Of a stretch of DNA of 64,000 nucleotides, positions 47,837 to 56,701 are shown in pieces. The position numbers were made by a program, and so were the translations under genes. A model generated the notes under the pieces. That model saw nothing but the letters and a program-made list of their open reading frames with translations. It was not told the DNA's origin and made no database searches. Source of the stretch: Geodermatophilus bullaregiensis (GTDB taxonomy: Bacteria; Actinomycetota; Actinomycetes; Mycobacteriales; Geodermatophilaceae); assembly GCF_016907675.1 (NCBI RefSeq), contig NZ_JAFBCJ010000001.1, forward strand, positions 1,116,001-1,180,000, read 5' to 3'. Each line of letters starts with the position of its first letter. Within the stretch, counting starts at the first letter, position 1.

Positions 47837-49401
47837 CGGATCTCCTCGCTCGCCTGGGCACGGGCCTGCACCGAGGTGCCGTGCCGGATCTGGTCGTGCC
47901 GGATCTGGTGGAGCCGTGCGGCCACCTCGCGGGCGTCGCCCTCGGGGACGTGCGCAGAGTGCCGGTCCGGACGGGCGGTGAACAGGTAGAGCAGCCCCGT
48001 ACCTGCGACGACGGCCAGGCCGACGGCCACGATCCAGCGGTCGAGGAAGGTCTCGGTCCCCGGAGCCGGCTTGACCAGCAGGACGATGGCGAAGACCCCG
48101 TAGGCCAGGGCCAGGACGTTGACGACCAGGCCGGCCGAGCCCAGGTTCCACAGGCCGGCCGGGCGCCAGCCCCTGAGCCGCTGCCGGAGCGCGGCGAGGA
48201 CGACGGCCTGGAAGGCGATGTAGATGCCCAGCACCGCGAAGGCGGTGACGCGGGCGAGGCTGTCGGGCTGCCAGTAGACGAACAGGCAGATGAGCGCCGG
48301 CACCACGCACACGACCAGGAGGGCGTTCGTGGGGACGGCGTGCCGGTCGGAGACGTGCGACAGCCAGCCGCTGGCCGGGAGCATCCGGTCGCGGGCGAAG
48401 GCGTAGAGCAACCGGATGCCCGCCGCCTGCAGCGAGAGCACGCAGGAGACGAACGCGACCACCGTGACGACGAGGAAGACCTTGGAGCCCACGGTGCCCA
48501 GTGCGCTCACCAGGATCGTCGGGATCGGGTCCACGTCCTCCCCCGCCACGATGGCCTGCAGCTGGGCGTCGGGCGCGGCCAGCACGTAGCCGGCGTAGGA
48601 GAGGAGCCCGGAGACGCCGCCGACGAGGATCGTCAGGACCATCGCCCTGGGGATGCGGCGGGTCGGGTCGGCGACCTCCTCGGCCACGTCGCCACAGGCC
48701 TCGAAGCCGTAGAACAGGAACAGGCCGGAGAGCGCGGCGGCCAGGAACGTGCCGACGTAGCCCGCGTCGCCACCGGCGCCGAGGGTGTCGAAGAAGACCG
48801 AGAACGACTGCTCCCGGCGGAACAGCAGCAGGAACAGGCCCAGGGCGACGACGCCGACCAGCTCGGCGGCGAGGCCGACCTTGGCGATGCGGGCCAGCGT
48901 GCGCGTGCCGCTGTAGTTGACCACGAAGGCCACGACCAGCAGCGCGACGGCGGTCAGCAGGACCACCCCCGGGGTGGCGTCCACGCCGAACAGCGCGGCC
49001 ACGAACCCGCCGCCGAACTCGGCGACCGCGGTGACGGTGACGATGATCGCCCAGATGTAGACCCACGAGACGATCCAGGCGTACCGCCGGTTCCACAGCC
49101 GCCTGGTCCACGGGTAGATGCCGCCGGCCAGCGGGTACTGCGAGACCACCTCGCCGAAGACCAGCGCCACCAGCAGCTGCCCGACGCCGACGATGACGAT
49201 CCACCAGATCGCCGGCGGGCCACCGATCGACAGGCTGTAGGCGAACAGCGAGTACACGCCCACCAGCGGCGAGAGGTAGGTGAACCCGAGGGCCATGTTG
49301 GCCCACAGGCCCATGCTGCGGTGGAACTGGCCGGTGTAGCCCAGCGCGGCGAGCTGTGCGTCGTCGGCGGTCGGGCCGCCGTGTGCTCCGGGTGGTGTCA
49401 C
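47833..49401 (-). CDS. APC-family amino acid/amine permease
   Basis: A 522-residue carrier with about 12 helices. Helix 1 region GFTYLSPLVGVYSLFAYSL and LSGLFLFYGFEACGDVAEE are of the APC GABA/choline-permease-like branch, and the same branch is seen at 1-1056. I use GTG 49401 with GAGGAGA upstream; the longer frame has a Cys/Pro-rich leader without a ribosome site. It is the first gene of a two-gene unit with the LLM enzyme. Confidence 0.9.
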   Translation of the reverse strand: MTPPGAHGGPTADDAQLAALGYTGQFHRSMGLWANMALGFTYLSPLVGVYSLFAYSLSIGGPPAIWWIVIVGVGQLLVALVFGEVVSQYPLAGGIYPWTRRLWNRRYAWIVSWVYIWAIIVTVTAVAEFGGGFVAALFGVDATPGVVLLTAVALLVVAFVVNYSGTRTLARIAKVGLAAELVGVVALGLFLLLFRREQSFSVFFDTLGAGGDAGYVGTFLAAALSGLFLFYGFEACGDVAEEVADPTRRIPRAMVLTILVGGVSGLLSYAGYVLAAPDAQLQAIVAGEDVDPIPTILVSALGTVGSKVFLVVTVVAFVSCVLSLQAAGIRLLYAFARDRMLPASGWLSHVSDRHAVPTNALLVVCVVPALICLFVYWQPDSLARVTAFAVLGIYIAFQAVVLAALRQRLRGWRPAGLWNLGSAGLVVNVLALAYGVFAIVLLVKPAPGTETFLDRWIVAVGLAVVAGTGLLYLFTARPDRHSAHVPEGDAREVAARLHQIRHDQIRHGTSVQARAQASEEIR

Positions 49402-49471
49402 CGGGTCTCCTCGGCTCGGTGGCGCGGCCACCGACGGACGTCGGTGTGCCCCAGGCCACAAGGTCGGCGGG

Positions 49472-49506
49472 AAACCTATAGAGCCAGAGTTCACAGGACA
49501 AGACGC
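49472..49506 (-). promoter_or_regulatory. Promoter/operator candidate of the APC-LLM operon
   Basis: On the minus strand TTGTCC (-35-like), 17 bp and TAGGTT (-10-like). The -10 side lies in CTCTATAGGTTT, which matches TTCCATAGGTTT at 51111-51122 in 10 of 12 positions. The site is about 70 bp before the permease start. Confidence 0.45.
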
Positions 49507-49555
49507 CCGGCGTTGCCTTCCGGTCTCGTTCTGGTCTCCGGGCCCGGGACCCGGG

Positions 49556-50275
49556 TCAGGCGGTGAGGAGACGCCCGCCGTCGACGAGCAGCAGCCGCCA
49601 GGGCACACCGGGGACCGGCGCCTCCGACCCCGGCGTCCCGGCGCCCGTCGCCAGCAGACTGCCGACGAGGTGGCGCGGCGCCGTGGAGAGGACCACCCGG
49701 TCCTCGTCGTTGAGCAGGACGAAGGGCGCCGGGAGCCGCCCGAGGGCTCGCAACAGGTGGGTCTCGAAGCGGCGCACCGGGACGTCGGCGCCGGCCACGC
49801 CGACGAACCCGCTCCCGGCCACGACCGGCTCGGTCAGCGTCAGCACGTAGCGCCCGGTGCCGTGGACGTCGACGTGGGGGCCGAAGGCGTGGCGCCGCCC
49901 GGTCCGCCGCGGGACGTCGTACCACTCGGTGACCGTGTAGTCGTAGTAGCCCAGGCTCGTCGGCCGCAGGTCCGGCTCGAGGGTGTGCAGCTCTCCACCG
50001 TCCGGGTCGACCTGCCACCACTCCAGCCGCTGCGGCAGGCCCTGCTCGGGCCGCGGCGCGACGACGAGTCCCAACCCGACGGCGAGCTGCCCGGGCTCGC
50101 GCAGCAGCTCCTGCACGCCGTCGGGCAGGACCCACCTCCCGGCGCGCAGCCCGTCGCGCTCGACCGACCGCAGCACCGCCTCGCGCACCCGGGTGACGGT
50201 GACGAACACCTGCTCGACGAGGTCGGACACCGCGGCGGCGACCCGCGCGACCTCGTCGGCCCCCTCGGGGGTCAC
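49556..50275 (-). CDS. Cache-like domain protein, cytoplasmic, coupled to a GntR regulator
   Basis: A 239-residue soluble protein that resembles dCache/PDC sensor folds in its second half (SLGYYDYTVTEWYDVPRRTG, then GRYVLTLTEPVVAGSGFVGVAGADV). No signal peptide or membrane helix is seen, which is odd for Cache domains. GTG 50275 overlaps the GntR stop (GTGA); the longer frame is antisense noise. Its role may be to sense a small ligand and act with the regulator. The domain call is by pattern, not proven. Confidence 0.72.
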   Translation of the reverse strand: MTPEGADEVARVAAAVSDLVEQVFVTVTRVREAVLRSVERDGLRAGRWVLPDGVQELLREPGQLAVGLGLVVAPRPEQGLPQRLEWWQVDPDGGELHTLEPDLRPTSLGYYDYTVTEWYDVPRRTGRRHAFGPHVDVHGTGRYVLTLTEPVVAGSGFVGVAGADVPVRRFETHLLRALGRLPAPFVLLNDEDRVVLSTAPRHLVGSLLATGAGTPGSEAPVPGVPWRLLLVDGGRLLTA

Positions 50276-51045
50276 GAGACCTCCCGCTGCGGTGCGGTCA
50301 GGTCCCCGAGACGCTGCAGCCGCAGCTCGATGGCCCAGAGCGTGCGGGTCTCGATGTGCGCCTCGGTGAGCGCCCGGGCCCGGGCGGCGTCGCGGTCCTC
50401 GATCGCGTCGACGACGGCCCGGTGGCCGGCGACGATGACGTCGAGCAGCCCGGGCGCGTGCGCCGGCGGCCACGGCAGCTGGCCGAGCTCCAGGTGCAGG
50501 TCCATCTCCTGCATGGTCAGCCGGACCGACTGGGCGCAGGCGGCGAGCTCGATGTAGTACCGGCCGTCGGTCCGCCGCTGGCCGGTCACCGACCCCGCCG
50601 AGGCCAGCCGGTCGACAATGTCGCGCAGGCGGGCGATCTCGGTGCGCGAGGCCCGCGAGGCCGCGAGGCGGGCCGCCGCCGCCGCGACCGCGCTGTGGAC
50701 GTCGCCGAGCTCGCGCAGGTCCGTGGTGCCCAGCTCGGCCAGGCGGGCGTCGGCGAGCTCGGTGAGGACGTCGTCCCGCGACCGGACGAAGCTGCCGCCG
50801 CCGCGACCGCGGCGGGTCTCGACCAGACCCAGCTTGCGCAGCTCGGCCAGCGCCTCGCGCAGGGTCACCGTCGAGACCTTGAGCATGGTGGCGAGGTCGG
50901 TCTCCGTGGGCAGCTGCTCGCCGTCGGCCAGCAGGCCGAGGGCGATGGCGCTGCCCACCCGGCGGACGACGGCCTCGCTGCGCAGCGCGCCGTCGTCGAG
51001 CGGCGCGAAGACGGCGCGCCGGGCGTCACCGCTGAGCAGTTGCAC
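50272..51045 (-). CDS. GntR-family (FadR/FCD) transcriptional regulator
   Basis: A 257-residue regulator: winged helix with TDLATMLKVSTVTLREALAE (about residues 49-68) and a C-terminal FCD domain. AGGAGG at 51051-51056 lies 5 bp ahead of GTG 51045 and decides the start; the in-frame GTG at 51084 has none. It is co-translated with the Cache-like protein and diverges from the iron-sulfur/FAD operon, whose promoter contains a sequence also found ahead of the APC-LLM operon. It is the likely regulator of both. Confidence 0.9.
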   Translation of the reverse strand: MQLLSGDARRAVFAPLDDGALRSEAVVRRVGSAIALGLLADGEQLPTETDLATMLKVSTVTLREALAELRKLGLVETRRGRGGGSFVRSRDDVLTELADARLAELGTTDLRELGDVHSAVAAAAARLAASRASRTEIARLRDIVDRLASAGSVTGQRRTDGRYYIELAACAQSVRLTMQEMDLHLELGQLPWPPAHAPGLLDVIVAGHRAVVDAIEDRDAARARALTEAHIETRTLWAIELRLQRLGDLTAPQREVS

Positions 51046-51106
51046 GCACGCCTCCTGTGCCTGTGGTGACTGCGAGTGTCCCACCCGCGACCCGAGGGCT
51101 TAACCG

Positions 51107-51135
51107 TTGATTCCATAGGTTTTGACCGTTAGCGT
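51107..51135 (+). promoter_or_regulatory. Promoter of the iron-sulfur/FAD oxidoreductase operon with embedded operator
   Basis: TTGATT (51107-51112), 17-bp spacer, TAGCGT (51130-51135): a good -35/-10 pair, predicting a start near 51142, 31 bp before the GTG at 51173. The spacer contains most of TTCCATAGGTTT (51111-51122), the motif shared with the APC-LLM promoter, and AACC...GGTT half-sites. Binding there would occlude RNA polymerase. Confidence 0.58.
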
Positions 51136-51172
51136 GGCGCAGACCCAGCCACCCTGTGACGAGGAGCACCCA

Positions 51173-52663
51173 GTGACACAGGTCCAGCCCGAGCGGGCTC
51201 CGGGAGCGGACGCCCTCTCCGAGCCGTTCACCCCGGGCGCCCCGTCCAACCCGCCCGAGCTGGCGGACTACCCGGAGACGCTCGCCGGCCCGGTCCCGCC
51301 GCCGAACCAGGACCCGAGGACCGCCGCCTTCGTCGAGCAGTGGCGCAACACCTCGTACAACTGCTTCTCGTCGGGCCACAAGTTCTGCCGCGAGGTCTGC
51401 CCGGTCACCCAGGTCGAGCGCAACGAGTCCTGGACCCCCACGGCCTTCCACGCCAACGTCATCGCGATGGAGCGCGGCGAGCTCGACATCGCCGACATCG
51501 CCGCCGACTACGTCAACTGCACCCAGTGCGGCGCGTGCGAGCTCCGGTGCCCGAACACGCTGTTCACCGGCGACTTCTACCGCTTCCGCACCCGCACGGT
51601 CGACGTCGTCAAGGCGGTGCGCTCCCTCGCCGTGGAGAGCGGCGTGCACCAGCCGAACTGGCAGGTCTGGAACGAGCGCACCGACCTGCGCACGCACGAG
51701 CCCGTGCTCGGCGACACGCCGGTCAGCCAGGAGGAGGTGCGGGACTGGGCCGAGGGCCTCGACATCCCCGTCGGCGGGGAGACGGTCCTGTTCGTCGACT
51801 GCGAGGCCGCCTTCTACCGCACGTCGGTGCCGCGCGCGGTCGCGCAGATGCTGCAGATGGCCGGCTACGAGTTCGGCCTCATGGGCGAGCAGTGGTGCTG
51901 CGGCGGCCCGGCCGCCGAGATGGGCTACGCCGAGCAGGCCCGGCGCTTCGCCCGGCACAACCTGGACGACTGGCGGGCCACGGGCACCAAGCGGCTGCTG
52001 GTGCTCGACCCGCACGACTACATCAGCTTCACCGAGGACTACCCGAGGTACTTCGGCGAGGAGTTCGACATCGAGGTCGTCCTCGTCATCGAGGTCCTGG
52101 CCCAGCTGCTGCGCGAGGGCCGGCTGACGCCGAGCGTGCCGGTGGACCGGGCGATCACGTACCACGACCCGTGCCGGCTCAACAAGCGCAAGGGCATCTG
52201 GGCCGAGCCGCGCGAGCTGCTGCGCGCCATCCCCGGGCTGCGGTTCGAGGACGTGGACCGGGTGACCCAGTGGTCCTACTGCTCCGGCGGTGGCGGCGGG
52301 CTTCCGGTCGAGAAGCCCGAGCTCACCGCGAAGATCAGCGCGATGCGCCTGGAGCGGGCCGCCGAGCTCGACGTCGACACGCTGGTCAGCGCCTGCCCGT
52401 GGTCGGAGCGGCCGCTGTCGGAGGCCGGCGACGCGCAGGACATCGACGTCGTCGACCTGCACGAGCTGTTCGCCCAGTCGCTCGGCATCACCGTGGGCGG
52501 CTCCCGGGGCGACGTCGGCGACCGCCGGCTCGCGCAGGAGCGCACCGGCGTCCCGGGCCGGGCCCGGCGGGCCTCCGGCAGCTCACGCGGCGGCTGCGGT
52601 GGCGGCGGCTGCGGCGGCGGGTGCGGCAACGGTTCCGGCGGCTGCGGGTGCGGGGGGCACTGA
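51173..52663 (+). CDS. Iron-sulfur (CCG-domain) oxidoreductase subunit with Cys/Gly-rich tail
   Basis: A 496-residue electron-transfer protein like LutA/GlcF/HdrD. It has a ferredoxin-like N-terminus with Cys64, Cys72, Cys76 and the cluster motif CTQCGACELRCP (116, 119, 122, 126), then CCG-type domains with EQWCCGGPAAEMG and the variant WSYCSGGGGG. The last 24 residues hold five Cys and sixteen Gly and end in His, which is not part of the usual family. GTG 51173 follows GAGGAG and fits the promoter. It lies 2 bp before the FAD subunit gene, so both probably form one dehydrogenase. Confidence 0.87.
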   Translation: MTQVQPERAPGADALSEPFTPGAPSNPPELADYPETLAGPVPPPNQDPRTAAFVEQWRNTSYNCFSSGHKFCREVCPVTQVERNESWTPTAFHANVIAMERGELDIADIAADYVNCTQCGACELRCPNTLFTGDFYRFRTRTVDVVKAVRSLAVESGVHQPNWQVWNERTDLRTHEPVLGDTPVSQEEVRDWAEGLDIPVGGETVLFVDCEAAFYRTSVPRAVAQMLQMAGYEFGLMGEQWCCGGPAAEMGYAEQARRFARHNLDDWRATGTKRLLVLDPHDYISFTEDYPRYFGEEFDIEVVLVIEVLAQLLREGRLTPSVPVDRAITYHDPCRLNKRKGIWAEPRELLRAIPGLRFEDVDRVTQWSYCSGGGGGLPVEKPELTAKISAMRLERAAELDVDTLVSACPWSERPLSEAGDAQDIDVVDLHELFAQSLGITVGGSRGDVGDRRLAQERTGVPGRARRASGSSRGGCGGGGCGGGCGNGSGGCGCGGH

Positions 52664-52665
52664 CC

Positions 52666-54228
52666 ATGACGACGACCGAACCGACCATCGGCACGGCACC
52701 GTTCACCACGGAGCCGATGGACGACGCCCGCCTGGCCACCCTCGTCGCCGCGCTGCGGCCGGTGCTCGCCGACGACCAGATCCTCCTGGCGAAGACCGAC
52801 CGCTACAACCGCGCCCGGGTGCCCGCGCCGTTCCCGGTGCACCGCTGGTCCGAGCGCGTGCCCGACCTCGTGGTGCTGCCCACCTCGACCGAGCAGGTGG
52901 CGGCCGTGGTGCGGATCGCCAACGACCTGCGCGTCCCGGTGGTCCCCCGCGACGGCGGCACCGGGCTGACCGACGGCGCGGTGCCCATGCGCCGCGGCAT
53001 CGTCGTCGACGTCAAGCGGATGAACCAGGTCCACGAGCTCGACCTGGTCAACCGCACCGTCACGGTCGGCACCGGCATCAGCATGATGAAGCTCAACGAG
53101 CGGCTGGCCCAGCACGGGCTCTTCTACCCCGACGACCCGGCGTCCTACCCGTGCTCGCTGGTGGGCGGGCGGATCGGCACCAGCGGCTGGTCGCTGATCG
53201 GCTCCCGCTACGGGCACACCCGCGACCTGGTGCTCAGCTTCGACCACGTGCTGCCCACCGGCGACGTGCTGCACGTCGGCGACGGCATCGGGCGCAAGAT
53301 CAGCAAGAGCTCCAGCGGCTACCAGCTCAAGCACCTGTTCATGGGCCACCAGGGCACCCTCGGCATCGCGACGAAGGCGACGCTGAAGCTGTTCCCCAAG
53401 CCGGAGGCCGAGCTCTCGCCGTTCTGGGCGTTCGACAGCTACGACGACGCCCACGCCTGCACCGGCGCCCTGGCCCGGGCCGGGGTGGCCACCTTCGCCG
53501 GCGCGGTCCTCTTCGACGAGCACAAGGTCGCCTACCTGCGCCGCGACGACGAGGCCTACATCCCGCAGCCCTCCGACGTCCGGGCGCTGGTCTGCTCGGT
53601 CATGTACGGCTACGAGGACGAGGTCCGGGCCGGCGGCAGGCGGCTGTTCCGCATCGCCAAGGAGCACGGCGCCCGCTACCTGGGCGACGAGATCTCCGAG
53701 GGCGACTGGGCCGCGCGGCACGACCGCTACGCCACCCCCCTGCACGGCCGCACCAAGGACGGCCAGGTCATCCCGATGTCCTGGCACTGCGAGGACGCCG
53801 CGGTCAACTTCTCGAACGTGCCGGCGGTCAGCCGGGCCTGGCACGAGATCCTCGCCGACCTGCGCCGGAAGACCGACGTCTTCGACGACTGGGGCATGTT
53901 CGCCTACACGTCGGCGAGCACCGGGGTCGACTACCTCACCGAGATCGACGTCGGCATCTGGGAGCAGCGCCTCGACGACGCCGCCTGGGCGGCCTGGGTG
54001 CAGGCCAAGCGGGACATCGCCGCGGTGGCCATCGCGCACGGCGGCTCGATGAGCGCCTGCCACGGGTCCTGCCGCGAGGGCGAGGTCGACCTGCTGCCGC
54101 AGGAGCTCGGCAGGGGCTTCGACGTCATGCTCGAGGTCAAGCGGGCGCTGGACCCCAACAACGTGATGAACCCGGGCAAGTACCTGCTCGACCGCGCCTA
54201 CGGGGAGGACCCCGATGTCCGGGACTGA
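52666..54228 (+). CDS. FAD-binding oxidase, GlcD/VAO-type catalytic subunit
   Basis: A 520-residue flavoprotein of the PCMH/VAO superfamily. The FAD domain contains VVPRDGGTGLTDGAVP and GGRIGTSGWSLIGSRYGHTRDL; the C-terminal cap ends with LDPNNVMNPGKYL as in D-lactate and glycolate dehydrogenases. ATG 52666 starts 2 bp after the iron-sulfur gene. The likely role is oxidation of a hydroxy acid, amino acid or amine with electrons passed to the iron-sulfur partner. Linkage to an aldehyde dehydrogenase and an amine permease suggests an unusual nitrogen-containing substrate (inference). Confidence 0.88.
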   Translation: MTTTEPTIGTAPFTTEPMDDARLATLVAALRPVLADDQILLAKTDRYNRARVPAPFPVHRWSERVPDLVVLPTSTEQVAAVVRIANDLRVPVVPRDGGTGLTDGAVPMRRGIVVDVKRMNQVHELDLVNRTVTVGTGISMMKLNERLAQHGLFYPDDPASYPCSLVGGRIGTSGWSLIGSRYGHTRDLVLSFDHVLPTGDVLHVGDGIGRKISKSSSGYQLKHLFMGHQGTLGIATKATLKLFPKPEAELSPFWAFDSYDDAHACTGALARAGVATFAGAVLFDEHKVAYLRRDDEAYIPQPSDVRALVCSVMYGYEDEVRAGGRRLFRIAKEHGARYLGDEISEGDWAARHDRYATPLHGRTKDGQVIPMSWHCEDAAVNFSNVPAVSRAWHEILADLRRKTDVFDDWGMFAYTSASTGVDYLTEIDVGIWEQRLDDAAWAAWVQAKRDIAAVAIAHGGSMSACHGSCREGEVDLLPQELGRGFDVMLEVKRALDPNNVMNPGKYLLDRAYGEDPDVRD

Positions 54229-54580
54229 CCAGCCCGCCGGACCGGCGGCCACCGCGCCGTACCGGTTCGCCGAGCAGCACACCCCGCCGCCCGCGCTGCG
54301 GGCCAGCGAGGTGGCGCAGACGACCTTCGAGCACGTCTACGAGGTCGACCCGCGACTGATGCAGGAGCACGTGCTGCAGCAGGTGTTCCCCAACTGGGAC
54401 ACCCTCCGGATCATGCGCAGCCGGCACGACCACCTCGCGTGGATGCACCGGCACTTCGCCGAGACGGTGGTGACCGGGTCGCAGATCCTCGCCGAGGTCG
54501 AGGCCGAGGCTGCCGGACCACCGAATCCGCAGGTTTCAGGCCCGGAGGCTGGACCCATCGACGGTCCCGAGGCACGATGA
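54215..54580 (+). CDS. Small orphan protein between FAD oxidase and aldehyde dehydrogenase
   Basis: A 121-residue soluble protein. Its ATG lies 14 bp inside the end of the FAD gene, so it is translated with it. The middle ([21 protein letters not shown], given in part: [20 protein letters not shown]) is a conserved-looking helical region with many His and Trp; the ends are Pro/Ala-rich. No domain is recognised. Position suggests a third subunit or maturation partner of the dehydrogenase. Confidence 0.72.
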   Translation: MSGTDQPAGPAATAPYRFAEQHTPPPALRASEVAQTTFEHVYEVDPRLMQEHVLQQVFPNWDTLRIMRSRHDHLAWMHRHFAETVVTGSQILAEVEAEAAGPPNPQVSGPEAGPIDGPEAR

Positions 54581-54617
54581 CGACCGAATCAGCACAGTCG
54601 AACGAGAGGGACCTGCG

Positions 54618-56063
54618 GTGAGCGAGAAGCTCGAGCTGCGCAACTTCGTCGGTGGGGAGCACGTCGACGCCACCGACGGTCACCGGATGGACCTGGTGGA
54701 CCCGGCCACCGGCGAGGTGTTCGCCTCCGCCCCGGTGTCGTCGGCCGAGGACGTCGACCGTGCCTACACCTCGGCGGCCGGGGCCTTCCCGGGCTGGCGG
54801 GACGCCACGCCGTCGGAGCGGTCCCTGGCGCTGTACCGCCTCGCCGACGCCATCGAGGCACACGGCGAGGAGCTGGTGGAGCTGGAGAGCCGCAACACCG
54901 GCAAGCCGCTCGGGCTGACCGCCAGCGAGGAGATCCCGCCGATGGTCGACCAGATCCGGTTCTTCGCCGGCGCCGCGCGCAACCTCGAGGGCAAGGCCGC
55001 GGCGGAGTACCTGGCGGGGCACACGTCCTTCATCCGGCGCGAGCCGGTCGGGGTGATCGGCCAGGTGACGCCCTGGAACTACCCGATGATGATGGCGGTC
55101 TGGAAGTTCGCCCCCGCGATCGCGGCCGGCAACACCGTCGTCCTCAAGCCCAGCGACACCACCCCGGCGACGACGCTGCGGATGGCCGAGCTGGCCGCGG
55201 AGTTCCTCCCGCCGGGCGTCCTCAACGTCGTCTGCGGCGACCGCGACACCGGCCGGGCCCTGGTGGAGCACCGCACCCCGCAGATGGTCTCGATCACCGG
55301 GTCGGTGCGCGCGGGCATTGCGGTGGCCGAGTCGGCCGCGCGCGACGTCAAGCGGGTGCACCTCGAGCTCGGCGGCAAGGCCCCGGTGGTGGTCTTCGAC
55401 GACGCCGACCTCGAGGCCGCCGCCGAGGCGATCGCGGTCGCCGGCTACTTCAACGCCGGGCAGGACTGCACGGCCGCCACCCGCGTGCTGGCCGGGCCGG
55501 GCATCCACGACGACTTCGTCGCGGCGCTGTCCGAGCAGGCCCGCAACACCCGGACGACGTACGAGGGCGGCGCCGGCGACGAGGACGCGCTCGTGCCCCC
55601 GGTGAACAACGCCAACCAGCTCGCGCACGTCACCGGCTTCCTCGACCGCGCGCCCGACCACGCCGAGATCACCGCCGGCGGCCGCCGCCAGGGCGACCGC
55701 GGCTTCTTCGTCGAGCCCACCGTCGTCGCCGGGCTCCGGCAGGACGACGAGCTGGTGCAGCGGGAGGTCTTCGGCCCGGTCATCACCGTGCAGCGCTTCT
55801 CCGACGAGGAGCAGGCCCTCGCCTGGGCCAACGGGGTCGAGTACGGGCTGGCCTCGAGCGTCTGGACGCGGGACTTCGGCCGGGCGATGCGGATGAGCCG
55901 GGCGCTGGACTTCGGCTGCGTCTGGATCAACACGCACATCCCGCTGGTCGCCGAGATGCCGCACGGCGGCTTCAAGCACTCCGGCTACGGCAAGGACCTG
56001 TCGATGTACGGGTTCGAGGACTACACCCGCATCAAGCACGTGATGGCCAACCTGGAGAGCTGA
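54618..56063 (+). CDS. Aldehyde dehydrogenase, probably 4-aminobutyraldehyde dehydrogenase
   Basis: NAD(P)-dependent enzyme of 481 residues with Asn154 in TPWNYP, Glu250 in LELGGKAP and Cys284 in [10 protein letters not shown]. The subgroup pattern ([21 protein letters not shown]) is that of gamma-aminobutyraldehyde and betaine-aldehyde dehydrogenases. It turns 4-aminobutyraldehyde into GABA, which fits the amine oxidase at 17.9 kb and GabT at 43.7 kb. GTG 54618 follows GAGAGGGA. It is last in the operon, 37 bp after the orphan gene; its own substrate there may be a different amino-aldehyde. Confidence 0.87.
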   Translation: MSEKLELRNFVGGEHVDATDGHRMDLVDPATGEVFASAPVSSAEDVDRAYTSAAGAFPGWRDATPSERSLALYRLADAIEAHGEELVELESRNTGKPLGLTASEEIPPMVDQIRFFAGAARNLEGKAAAEYLAGHTSFIRREPVGVIGQVTPWNYPMMMAVWKFAPAIAAGNTVVLKPSDTTPATTLRMAELAAEFLPPGVLNVVCGDRDTGRALVEHRTPQMVSITGSVRAGIAVAESAARDVKRVHLELGGKAPVVVFDDADLEAAAEAIAVAGYFNAGQDCTAATRVLAGPGIHDDFVAALSEQARNTRTTYEGGAGDEDALVPPVNNANQLAHVTGFLDRAPDHAEITAGGRRQGDRGFFVEPTVVAGLRQDDELVQREVFGPVITVQRFSDEEQALAWANGVEYGLASSVWTRDFGRAMRMSRALDFGCVWINTHIPLVAEMPHGGFKHSGYGKDLSMYGFEDYTRIKHVMANLES

Positions 56064-56078
56064 GGCGCCCGGCTCGTC

Positions 56079-56144
56079 GATCATGGAGTCGTTGCCGCCC
56101 CGCACAGCGTGTCGGCGCGTGTCGGCGGCAACGACTCCGTGATC
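56079..56144. terminator. Long stem-loop terminator after the aldehyde dehydrogenase gene
   Basis: Arms of 21 bp (56079-56099 and 56124-56144) with one wobble pair; loop 24 nt. It lies 15 bp after the aldehyde dehydrogenase stop and touches the convergent SnoaL-like stop. Its outer GATCATGGAG also opens the hairpin at 14.80 kb. Confidence 0.78.
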
Positions 56145-56586
56145 AATCCGTCGGCGGGGCCAGCCGGACGGCGTCCAGGGCGACGAGCGCGCCGAGCTCG
56201 TCGGCGACCATGACGATCTCGCTGATCCGGCCGCCGGTGAGCGTGAGGACGTCGATGACGCGCAGCTCCAGGTGCCGGCCGGTCGGGGGCAGCGGGCCGG
56301 CCGAGGTCTGCAGCGGCCCCACCTGCCGCCCACCCATGCGGAAGGCCACCGCGACCCGGTCGCCGTCCTCGACGACCGAGACGACCCGCCGCTCGACCTC
56401 GTCGAACGCCCCCTGGACGGCGCGCGCCCGGACGACGAGGTCGGCGACGGTCAGCGCCTGGCCGTTGACGGTGACGGGGTCGGTGTAGAGCACGCGGAAG
56501 GCGTCCTCCGCGGCCGGCCCGTCGGGCAGCGGATCGCTCCAGAGCTGCAGCAGGCGCTCGACGTCGAAGGTCGCGGTACCGGTCAC
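56143..56586 (-). CDS. SnoaL-like/ester cyclase-fold protein
   Basis: A 147-residue protein of the NTF2-like fold: an opening helix VERLLQLWSDPLPDG, then VNGQALTVADLVVRARAVQGAF, and a closing IDVLTLTGGRISEIVMVADE. Such proteins are ester cyclases, isomerases or small-ligand binders. GTG 56586 gives a normal length; the extension to 56619 adds a low-complexity leader. Function unknown; single gene. Confidence 0.72.
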   Translation of the reverse strand: MTGTATFDVERLLQLWSDPLPDGPAAEDAFRVLYTDPVTVNGQALTVADLVVRARAVQGAFDEVERRVVSVVEDGDRVAVAFRMGGRQVGPLQTSAGPLPPTGRHLELRVIDVLTLTGGRISEIVMVADELGALVALDAVRLAPPTD

Positions 56587-56701
56587 CGCCCCATGGTGGC
56601 CGCCCCGAGAGGCGGCCACCAGGGCCGACGGTACGGCTGGTGAGGCCCCGTCCAGGGGCTCGCCGCGAGGTCGCGAGCGGTGAGGGGGACGGGGTCCTTC
56701 G

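Noticed and set aside
52577-52660. Gly/Cys-rich end of the iron-sulfur protein as a sequencing or frame artefact
   Set aside because: The frame stays open to a proper stop two bases before the next gene, and the +1/-1 frames give no better family ending, so the tail is taken as real.
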